NCBI RefSeq assembly: GCF_006376615.1
Contig: NZ_VEXQ01000021.1
Span: forward strand, 1-64,000
Length of the DNA stretch: 64,000 nucleotides
Source of the DNA: Buttiauxella sp. B2
GTDB taxonomy: Bacteria; Pseudomonadota; Gammaproteobacteria; Enterobacterales; Enterobacteriaceae
Direction of reading: 5' to 3'
Made by a program: the position numbers and the translations under genes. This document shows, piece by piece, positions 57,865 to 64,000 of the stretch. Each line of letters starts with the position of its first letter. The stretch's first letter is position 1. The notes below the pieces were generated by a model. It did not search any database, was not told the DNA's origin, and saw only the letters and a program-made list of their open reading frames with translations.

Positions 57865-60375
57865 TCACTGCGTTTTACGGCAGGGCAACAGCAGTTGTCC
57901 TTCCGGGTTCAGGTTCTTCGGTATATCCACCACACACTGCGTTTTACCGTCCCAACGCACATTCAGTGTTTCACCCGGATTCACCCCGCTCAGCCAGACC
58001 AGACCGTTGTCCGCCACTATGCCCAGCTCACGCCCTTTCACGTTCGTTACACTGGTACCAAACGGCGGATGGCTGCTGTCTTCCAAACGCAGCACGGCAA
58101 ACAGACGGCTTCCCTTCAACACTTCAAACTCGCGATAACCAATTGCCCCTTCCGTCAACACGGATTCCACCACCGACCGGGTCGCTTCCATGTCTTCCGG
58201 CAGTTTGTTCAGGTCCACCGACGTGGTATTGCGGTAATAGCTGCTCACATCCGTCACAACGCCAATCCCCCAGCGGTTGGTGGAGACTCGGCCGCCGTCA
58301 ACAGGCACACCTCCGACACCATCGGTGTCTACCAGCAACCGGGTTCCTCCATTCATGCCTCCAGCATGCAGGGCTGCGCCCTTCGCCGTAATGGTGGCAC
58401 CACCTGACGCATTCGCCCCGAACGAGGTGTAACCGTTCTCCACCGAGGAGAAGTTGGCCGACAGGTTTGCCAGCGGGCTGCTGTGGCTGTAGTACGCACT
58501 CACCTGGCTATGTGACGGTTGACCATTACCACTGCTCACCCCGGCATTCAGGCTGTAACTGCTCAAACCTCCATTCAGTGTGTCGCTGTAGCCCATCGTG
58601 TTGGTGTAGCGATCATTGCTCATACTGCCGCTGTAACTGACCGTTCCGGTTCCCCATGGTATGGAAAGCCGCATATATGCCGAATCGTTATCCCGGCCCT
58701 CATATTTCGAACGGGATGCTGACAGCCCCAAGGAAATGTTCCTAAAACCGAACGCATCGAAATAACGATTCACCGACAGCGTGTAATAATCTGATGCCTG
58801 GCTGTCCCAGTATGTTTGGTGGCTGTACTGCAGGTTGAGCGACGTATTCCAGTCCTCAACGTTCTTGTTGAGCGTGACGGTGTACAACTCTTTCTCGCGC
58901 CCCGTGAAATCATTGTGGTAACGCGCATTGAGGTACTGCTCCATCGTCATGTAGTTACGCTCCGAGAAGCGGTAACCCGCAAAGGTGATATCCGCATTCA
59001 CGTCGTCAAAACGTTTGGAGTAACTCAGACGCCAGGATTTACCCTGTTTCGTGTCCTCCCCCGGGATACGGGCCATGGACTGAGTCACGTCTGCCGAGAC
59101 CGTACCGAACTCACTTAAATCACGTCCAACCCCCACGGCCAGGGCGTTGTAATCCCCAGCTACAATACCGCCGCCGTAGAGAGACCATATGTTGCTGATA
59201 CCCCATGAAGCCTCCCCGGCTGCAAAAACTGGTCCTTCAGTGGTGTGCTCATAATTACGCGAACGGCCAGAGACCAACTTGTAACGAATCTGGCCCGGAC
59301 GGGTCAGATACGGTACATACGCCGTATCCACCTGAAAGGTCTTCTCGCGGCCGTCCTGCTCAATGACCTGCACATCCAGACGACCGCGCACAGAGCTGTC
59401 CAGATCATGAATGGTGAACGGCCCCGCCGACACGGTGGAGTCATATAAGATGCGGCCCTGTTGCGAAATCACGACACGTGCATTCGTATCCGCAATCCCT
59501 GAGACCTGCGGTGCATAACCACGCAGTTTTGGCGGCAGCATACGATCATCGCTTTCCAGACTGGCTCCGGTGTACTGCCAGGAGCTGAAAATGTCTGAAT
59601 TGATGTAGTTCTCACCCAGCGTCAGGTTAGCGCGCCAGCGCGGAATGGCGCGGTACAGGTAAAAACGGTTCCAGGTGAACTGACTGTACGTTCCCAGCTC
59701 ACTACTCCCGGCAGTGTTGTTCAGGTTGCCCTGATAATCTGCACGCAGGCGCCATGCTCCGAAATTAGCCCCCGCCGTACCGTTATAGCTGAGTGTCTGG
59801 GACTGCTTTCCCTGGTGCGGCTTGGTCACCGTCCCATTAATGTTGTAGTCAAACAACAGCCCAGGAATGCCGTTATCCCAGCGGGATGGCGGTAGCCAGG
59901 AGGCGTCGGAGTACTCCAGCCAGGCTTGCGGCATGTTGATGTACAGCATCCCTTCTGCTGGGTTCGGCCGGATTTCCACCCCCGGCAGTTGGCTGAAGTC
60001 AGCGCACTGCCCGTTGTTCCAGTACGTCACCTTTTCCTGTGACGCCGCCATCAGCCCCATTCTGCTGACCATTTCCGGCGTCAGACAGGCCTGTGGTAAT
60101 GGCTTCTTTCCATCCGTACCGGATGCAGAACGCTCCAGAAACGTCACCGAAAAGGCCGACGGTGATATTCCCTGGTCATTGACCATAATTTCCATCTGGT
60201 ACTGTCCGGGCATGATATATCCCGCCTGGGAGAACCGGGAAAAATCAATATTTTGTCTGTCTGCTGCATCCAGAACATCTGTATTAAAGTCGACGGCATA
60301 AGCCGGTACACCCGTCAGCGAAAGCATCAGCGCATAAGTAATGCAGTTGACGGTAAAAGATGTTTTGTTTTCCAT
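57865..60375 (-). CDS. papC: Outer-membrane usher PapC
   Basis: A 24-strand usher of 836 aa, the P-pilus PapC length. Signal peptide ends AYAVDFNTD. The N-terminal pilin-chaperone domain (VDFNTDVLDAADRQNIDFSR), the plug domain inside the barrel and two C-terminal domains (GVNPGETLNVRWDG) are all recognisable. Sequence follows PapC closely (SDIFSSWQYTGASLESDD, KALHAGGMNGGTRLLVD-type region). No clear ribosome site precedes the ATG; a direct repeat GTCACATCA sits there instead. Confidence 0.95.
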   Translation of the reverse strand: MENKTSFTVNCITYALMLSLTGVPAYAVDFNTDVLDAADRQNIDFSRFSQAGYIMPGQYQMEIMVNDQGISPSAFSVTFLERSASGTDGKKPLPQACLTPEMVSRMGLMAASQEKVTYWNNGQCADFSQLPGVEIRPNPAEGMLYINMPQAWLEYSDASWLPPSRWDNGIPGLLFDYNINGTVTKPHQGKQSQTLSYNGTAGANFGAWRLRADYQGNLNNTAGSSELGTYSQFTWNRFYLYRAIPRWRANLTLGENYINSDIFSSWQYTGASLESDDRMLPPKLRGYAPQVSGIADTNARVVISQQGRILYDSTVSAGPFTIHDLDSSVRGRLDVQVIEQDGREKTFQVDTAYVPYLTRPGQIRYKLVSGRSRNYEHTTEGPVFAAGEASWGISNIWSLYGGGIVAGDYNALAVGVGRDLSEFGTVSADVTQSMARIPGEDTKQGKSWRLSYSKRFDDVNADITFAGYRFSERNYMTMEQYLNARYHNDFTGREKELYTVTLNKNVEDWNTSLNLQYSHQTYWDSQASDYYTLSVNRYFDAFGFRNISLGLSASRSKYEGRDNDSAYMRLSIPWGTGTVSYSGSMSNDRYTNTMGYSDTLNGGLSSYSLNAGVSSGNGQPSHSQVSAYYSHSSPLANLSANFSSVENGYTSFGANASGGATITAKGAALHAGGMNGGTRLLVDTDGVGGVPVDGGRVSTNRWGIGVVTDVSSYYRNTTSVDLNKLPEDMEATRSVVESVLTEGAIGYREFEVLKGSRLFAVLRLEDSSHPPFGTSVTNVKGRELGIVADNGLVWLSGVNPGETLNVRWDGKTQCVVDIPKNLNPEGQLLLPCRKTQ

Positions 60376-60541
60376 AGTCAGTCACATCAGTCACATCAGC
60401 CACCACCTTTAATACAGACTGCTCCCGGTAAATAAAGACAACAAATCCCCATCCTGTTCTCAGGAAGTATACTTACCTCACAGTCATAAATAATTAAAAG
60501 TCGGAAAGCTTCTGTCTGTTATTGGTTATTTCCATTCACTG

Positions 60542-61102
60542 TTATTCGTACTCAACCTTAAATCGTAATACGGCATAATAACCCCCTGCCTTTAATGGTT
60601 GGCCGTTGCGGACAACCCGCAGAGTATAATCCAGCCCCTCTTCATTTCCGTTCAGTAATAACGGCGGCATCACCTTCCCTACCCGGGCAGGATAGCCCTG
60701 GTTATCCAGTATCTGCAGGTTTATTCCCTGTGCCTGACCGACCAGCGAAAATTTATCGGGCGTCTCCCCCTGAACACCATCAAAGGTAACCCGCACACGG
60801 CTCGCCGTATAAACCCGTTTGCCAGTCCCTGCCAGTTCGCAGTTACGCAACCGCAGGTGAAACTTCTTTTCGGGACCGGCAAAACTGTCCTGTAAATCAC
60901 GGACCGGCGTAGCCCCCATATCAATGGCCTGATATGTGTCTTCCATGGCCAGCGTACAGGCCGGAGCAATCACCTGCCCCATAAAACTCGCCCGACCATT
61001 CAACACGCCCCAGGACTCCGGCGCGGAAAAGGAAGGTGACGAGGCAGCCTGTATCGCTGCAGACCAGAACAAGGTTACCGAAAGGATTATGCGCCAGAAC
61101 AT
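60542..61102 (-). CDS. papH: Pilus-terminating subunit PapH
   Basis: A 186-aa pilin-like protein that ends polymerisation and anchors the rod. It closely matches PapH: PACTLAMEDTYQAIDMG, FHLRLRNCEL and KFSLVGQAQGINLQI. A signal peptide ending IQA is present. It lies between papA and papC, the pap order. A 166-bp gap separates it from papC. Confidence 0.93.
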   Translation of the reverse strand: MFWRIILSVTLFWSAAIQAASSPSFSAPESWGVLNGRASFMGQVIAPACTLAMEDTYQAIDMGATPVRDLQDSFAGPEKKFHLRLRNCELAGTGKRVYTASRVRVTFDGVQGETPDKFSLVGQAQGINLQILDNQGYPARVGKVMPPLLLNGNEEGLDYTLRVVRNGQPLKAGGYYAVLRFKVEYE

Positions 61103-61131
61103 GCAGTATTCCTTATTTTGTATCGGTAATA

Positions 61132-61151
61132 GCAGGGGCTGATGCCCCTGC
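61132..61151 (-). terminator. Hairpin between papA and papH
   Basis: GCAGGGGC and GCCCCTGC pair perfectly over 8 bp around TGAT, 32 nt after the papA stop. On the transcribed strand it is followed by TATTACC rather than a full T-run. Partial termination or 3' protection here would favour the major pilin over the assembly proteins, as known for pap mRNA. Confidence 0.6.
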
Positions 61152-61182
61152 GTATCTGACGGTTAAAACCGGACAGTGTAAA

Positions 61183-61704
61183 TCACTCGTAGGCGAGGCT
61201 GAAATTAGCAACCGCCGTGAAGTCACCTTCAGCCACCGTTTTACCAGAGGCCTGCTTGACCCATGATTTGAAGCGCAGTGTATTATCACCATCGCTCAGT
61301 TTGACGAAATCAGTAGGTGTGCCAAAAGTGATATCGCTGCCATAACCATTGAGGACAACAGCAGTATTGGTCGGGCCCGCGGTCACCAGCTCATTTATGG
61401 CACTATTAACTGTATTACCTGTAAAGGTCAGAGAGACCCCTTTGGCCAAACTAGTCGCATTGCAATTAACCAGCTTAATATCCACGTCTTTCATTACTGA
61501 AATACCACCATTTGCCAGGTGGGACTTACCAATCTGACCAAAATCAATGGACTGATCTGCGGATTCCTGCGCAATACCGCACGGGGCATCAATGACAGTA
61601 CCTTTAAAGTTAACAACACCCTGCCCCTGATTTGCAGCATTCGCACCGAAAGAAACCAGAGCCATTGCAACCGCGCTAGCCATTACAGTTTTAATTAACT
61701 TCAT
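61183..61704 (-). CDS. papA: Major pilin PapA-like
   Basis: A 173-aa major subunit with signal peptide ending ANA. Mature start NQGQGVVNFKGTVIDAPCGI and QSADQSIDFGQIGKSHLA-type region match PapA-type pilins (N-terminal donor strand, VIDAPCGI). The two cysteines lie in APCGI and LVNCNAT. The terminal beta-zipper reads VANFSLAYE. It is the first gene of the operon; papB and papI are missing upstream. Confidence 0.93.
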   Translation of the reverse strand: MKLIKTVMASAVAMALVSFGANAANQGQGVVNFKGTVIDAPCGIAQESADQSIDFGQIGKSHLANGGISVMKDVDIKLVNCNATSLAKGVSLTFTGNTVNSAINELVTAGPTNTAVVLNGYGSDITFGTPTDFVKLSDGDNTLRFKSWVKQASGKTVAEGDFTAVANFSLAYE

Positions 61705-62141
61705 TAAAATACTCCTTTATTTTCCAAACGCGAATAAAAACACACCCAGTATTTAACAACTGGTATTGACGAACTCAACAATAAAGAATTCATCAATATC
61801 AGCTGCCATTATTAGCGAGTTAATTAATTACCCACAGATTTAACTAAATTTAATTTCGCGCGTTACTAACAATAAGAATTATCGACCAATAAAGCAAATA
61901 ATATTAGATTTTTAATTCACATCAAGTGTTTTTTCATTTCTTTAACTCCATTAATTAGGAAAAAACAAGAATATTATTCTTTTTAATAAAAAACACACAA
62001 AATAAAAGACCAAATTAGCGTTTAAATTCCAGTTAAAAAAAACAAACATTATTCTTAAAATAGAAAAACTCTCTTTTTTTGTTATTTTAAAATAGTCACA
62101 CAGCCGGTGGATCACCTGGCCCTATAGTTTGAACGTAGCAA
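61705..62141. promoter_or_regulatory. AT-rich region upstream of the pilus operon
   Basis: No gene is seen in these 437 bp. The sequence is mostly A/T with long A and T tracts, suited to H-NS and Lrp. It must contain the operon promoter and a leader of unknown length. GATC is absent until 62110, so the paired GATC boxes of classical pap phase switching are missing from the promoter-proximal part. Confidence 0.55.
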
Positions 62142-62369
62142 GGCTTTGTTGAATAAATCTAACTTTTGCCAGATGGTAGGATCAGAGTTCGCATCATCCT
62201 GACAGCATCGGGCAACTTCGAGGCAAAGCAGAAATTCCGAATCACCATCTGGAATACCTACAACGCCTCTATTTTTACCCTGATGGGGGTTGCGCTTCGC
62301 TGCCCGGATTACACCTGTGTCAGCAAATGTGCGGTGGCCAATCAGCGACTGACGGGAAGCAATGCGCGA
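62142..62369 (+). mobile_element. IS903-type (IS5 family) element, internally deleted remnant
   Basis: The terminal repeat GGCTTTGTTGAATAAATC (62142-62159) is the IS903 end. Three pieces of the IS903-type transposase follow in one frame: AKQKFRITIWNTYN (N-terminus), SIFTLMGVALRCPDYT (about residue 80 on) and AVANQRLTGSNAR (near residue 240). Between them, large parts of the gene are missing, yet the 75-codon frame stays open to a TAG at 62391. No right end was found. It sits where papB/papI would be expected. Confidence 0.8.
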
Positions 62370-62442
62370 TACCCACGCAGAGAAATAGGGTAACCTGCTG
62401 GCGTATTTTGTCGGCAAAGCCAATCTAAAAGGAGCGATGTGC

Positions 62443-63009
62443 ATGAGCAAGAGTGAGAAACAGAAGATGATTGATGGTGAAAACTATTATTCATCCGACA
62501 GTGAGTTGGTGGCTGACCGACTGCGAGCGACAGATTTATGCCATCGTTTTAACCACGAGTTACCGTCACGCCAGCAAGTGCGCAGGGAACTGATTCATGA
62601 ACTGCTGCCCAATGCGGATAAACAGGCCGAGTTCGCCGGGCCGTTCTTCTGCGCTTACGGTTACAACATTAAAATTGGCCAACCTTTCTACGCCAATACT
62701 GATCTGACGATTCTGGATATTGCGCCAGTGACCATCGGCAATAACGTCATGCTGGCGCCGCACGTTCAGTTGTATACCGCAGCACATCCAACCAACCCCG
62801 AGCAGCGAGCCACCGGTATTGAATGTGGCAAGCCGATTACCATTGGCAACAACGTCTGGATTGGCGGTGGTGTGATTGTGTGTCCGGGCGTCACTATCGG
62901 CGAAGGTTCGGTGATTGGCGCGGGGAGCGTGGTTACGAAGGATATTCCGCCGCGTGTTGTCGCCGCAGGAAATCCCTGTCGAGTTATTCGTTCGGTGGAT
63001 GAAAGTTAA
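62443..63009 (+). CDS. maa: Maltose/galactoside O-acetyltransferase family protein (Maa-like)
   Basis: A 188-aa left-handed beta-helix acetyltransferase using acetyl-CoA on sugars. Hexapeptide repeats (IGNNVMLAPHV, IGNNVWIGGGVIV, IGEGSVIGAGSVV) and the catalytic His region YTAAHPTNPEQR are present. It resembles E. coli Maa (183 aa), although the neighbours differ (dtpB instead of hha-tomB), so orthology is uncertain. I chose the ATG at 62443 with AAAGGAG 8 nt upstream; an ATG two codons earlier is too close to the site. Confidence 0.82.
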   Translation: MSKSEKQKMIDGENYYSSDSELVADRLRATDLCHRFNHELPSRQQVRRELIHELLPNADKQAEFAGPFFCAYGYNIKIGQPFYANTDLTILDIAPVTIGNNVMLAPHVQLYTAAHPTNPEQRATGIECGKPITIGNNVWIGGGVIVCPGVTIGEGSVIGAGSVVTKDIPPRVVAAGNPCRVIRSVDES

Positions 63010-63022
63010 CCCTCACCCCCGA

Positions 63023-63044
63023 CCCTCTCCCTGAAGGGAGAGGG
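63023..63044. repeat. Intergenic palindrome CCCTCTCCCT/AGGGAGAGGG
   Basis: A perfect 10-bp inverted repeat with a GA loop, 13 nt after the maa-like stop, preceded by CCCTCACCCCCGA. This palindrome type recurs between genes in many enterobacterial genomes. It may act as a 3' stem or weak terminator. Only one copy was seen in the window. Confidence 0.6.
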
Positions 63045-63296
63045 AGAAAATCCCCTTGATTTCATCACTCCCTCCCTCTTGATATCCCTATAAAAAAACC
63101 ACCACGCAACTTTTAAATAGTGTGATCAACTAGCCAGATCGCAATCTATCTATACAATAACCTACCACACCATTAAAATCTGGCATTAAAGCATCACAAA
63201 AGCGTATAAAGCGAAATTCTATTTCATCAAGAATATTTCTTGGGCAACGCGCTTTGCGCCCGCCTACACTCAATTAATTATCGAAGGCGAACGAAT

Positions 63297-64000
63297 ATGA
63301 ATAAGCCCGCCCCAACCGGTTTGTTGCAGCAACCCAAACCGTTTTTCATGATTTTCTTTGTTGAGCTTTGGGAACGCTTTGGTTATTACGGGGTGCAAGG
63401 CATCCTCGCCGTTTTCTTCGTTAAAGAGTTAGGCTTCTCACAGGAACAAGCATTCATCACCTTCGGGGCATTTGCCGCTTTGGTCTACGGGCTGATTTCT
63501 ATTGGTGGCTATGTCGGTGACCATCTGCTGGGCACCAAACGTACCATGGTGCTGGGTGCCGTTGTGCTGGCGCTGGGTTATTTCATGACCGGCCTGTCGC
63601 TGCATAATCCTGATATGATTTTTATCGCCCTCGGGACTATTGCCGTGGGTAACGGGCTGTTCAAAGCCAACCCTGCCAGCCTGCTTTCGAAATGCTATCC
63701 ACCTAAAGATCCGCGCTTAGACGGTGCATTTACGCTGTTTTATATGTCGATCAATATTGGTTCGTTACTGTCGCTGTCGCTGGCGCCGATTATTGCCGAC
63801 AAATATGGCTACGCCGTCACCTATAATCTCTGCGGCATTGGTTTAGTTGTCGCTCTGCTGGTGTATTTCTGCTGCCGTGGCATAGTGCGCGATATCGGTT
63901 CGGAACCTGACAGCAAGCCAATGAGCGTCAAGAATTTACTGCTGGTTCTGGCCGGTACTGTGGTGATGGTTTACCTTTGCGCATGGCTGATGCACAACGT
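63297..64000 (+). CDS. dtpB: Dipeptide/tripeptide:H+ symporter DtpB (5' part)
   Basis: The first 234 codons of a POT/PTR2-family peptide transporter; the gene runs off the window end. The opening [20 protein letters not shown] and the POT motif [19 protein letters not shown] match DtpB better than DtpA. The conserved [12 protein letters not shown] and [18 protein letters not shown] segments are intact. DtpB imports di- and tripeptides by proton symport. The 290-bp gap upstream has one palindrome and the likely promoter. Confidence 0.93.
   Translation, partial: MNKPAPTGLLQQPKPFFMIFFVELWERFGYYGVQGILAVFFVKELGFSQEQAFITFGAFAALVYGLISIGGYVGDHLLGTKRTMVLGAVVLALGYFMTGLSLHNPDMIFIALGTIAVGNGLFKANPASLLSKCYPPKDPRLDGAFTLFYMSINIGSLLSLSLAPIIADKYGYAVTYNLCGIGLVVALLVYFCCRGIVRDIGSEPDSKPMSVKNLLLVLAGTVVMVYLCAWLMHN

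Noticed and set aside
57016-58407. Long plus-strand frames opposite papD and papC
   Set aside because: They are shadows of strongly conserved genes on the other strand, rich in His/Arg/Thr as expected for antisense frames, and have no start signals.
62112-62450. Minus-strand 112-codon frame upstream of maa
   Set aside because: It is antisense to the IS903-type transposase pieces and resembles no protein.
1-64000. CRISPR arrays or rRNA genes
   Set aside because: No regularly spaced direct repeats of 25-40 bp and no rRNA sequence were seen.

Overview
The window is chromosomal DNA from a member of the Enterobacteriaceae. Gene order and protein sequences follow the E. coli/Salmonella ubiF-miaB ... 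leuS-holA ... mrdAB-dacA-lipBA ... rna/rnk region almost gene for gene. The cobD-cobC pair (threonine-phosphate decarboxylase plus alpha-ribazole phosphatase) resembles Salmonella rather than E. coli K-12. The genus cannot be fixed by reading alone; a lineage near Buttiauxella, Kluyvera or Leclercia would fit.

Layout. 1-190: end of the Met/Gln tRNA cluster. 252-30.9 kb: a long conserved housekeeping block covering ubiquinone hydroxylation (ubiF), tRNA methylthiolation (miaB), ybeZ-ybeY-corC-lnt, the glutamate/aspartate ABC transporter gltIJKL with an SroC-like sRNA, leuS-lptE-holA-nadD, cobD/cobC, rsfS-rlmH-mrdA-mrdB-rlpA, dacA, ybeD, lipB, lipA, tatE, ybeM, crcB, cspE and pagP. A decayed TRAP-transporter gene sits between gltL and ybeL. 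31.0-31.7 kb: a decayed CusA/SilA-type metal efflux gene. 32.2-34.5 kb: dcuC (with an FNR-like site) and rna.

34.5-42.3 kb: between rna and rnk, which are adjacent in E. coli, lies a sugar-acid module. It contains an MFS transporter, a D-2-hydroxyacid dehydrogenase, an IdnR-like repressor, an IdnO-like 5-ketogluconate reductase and a YhcH-family protein. A chloroperoxidase-like hydrolase and a GntP-family permease preceded by two overlapping GntR-type operators follow. The module would import and reduce keto/aldonic acids toward gluconate; no gluconate kinase is present here.

42.9-48.5 kb: one gene of about 5.6 kb encodes a giant DUF4011-type helicase fused to a Vsr-like nuclease and a DUF3320 domain. 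It is AT-richer than its surroundings and is the best candidate for a defence function in the window. 48.7-51.5 kb: a glucose-family PTS IIBC permease followed by a MalI-like repressor, under a 31-bp perfect palindrome. 51.6-53.6 kb: ybcI, ybcJ, folD and tRNA-Arg(UCU).

53.6-62.4 kb: an accessory island abuts the tRNA-Arg gene. It carries a DUF4942-type gene relic and then a complete P-pilus-like operon (papA-H-C-D-J-K-F and a divergent two-domain tip adhesin). The operon lacks papE and the papI/papB regulators and has an internally deleted IS903-family relic upstream. 62.4-64.0 kb: a maa-like acetyltransferase and the 5' part of dtpB, which runs off the window. No CRISPR array was seen.
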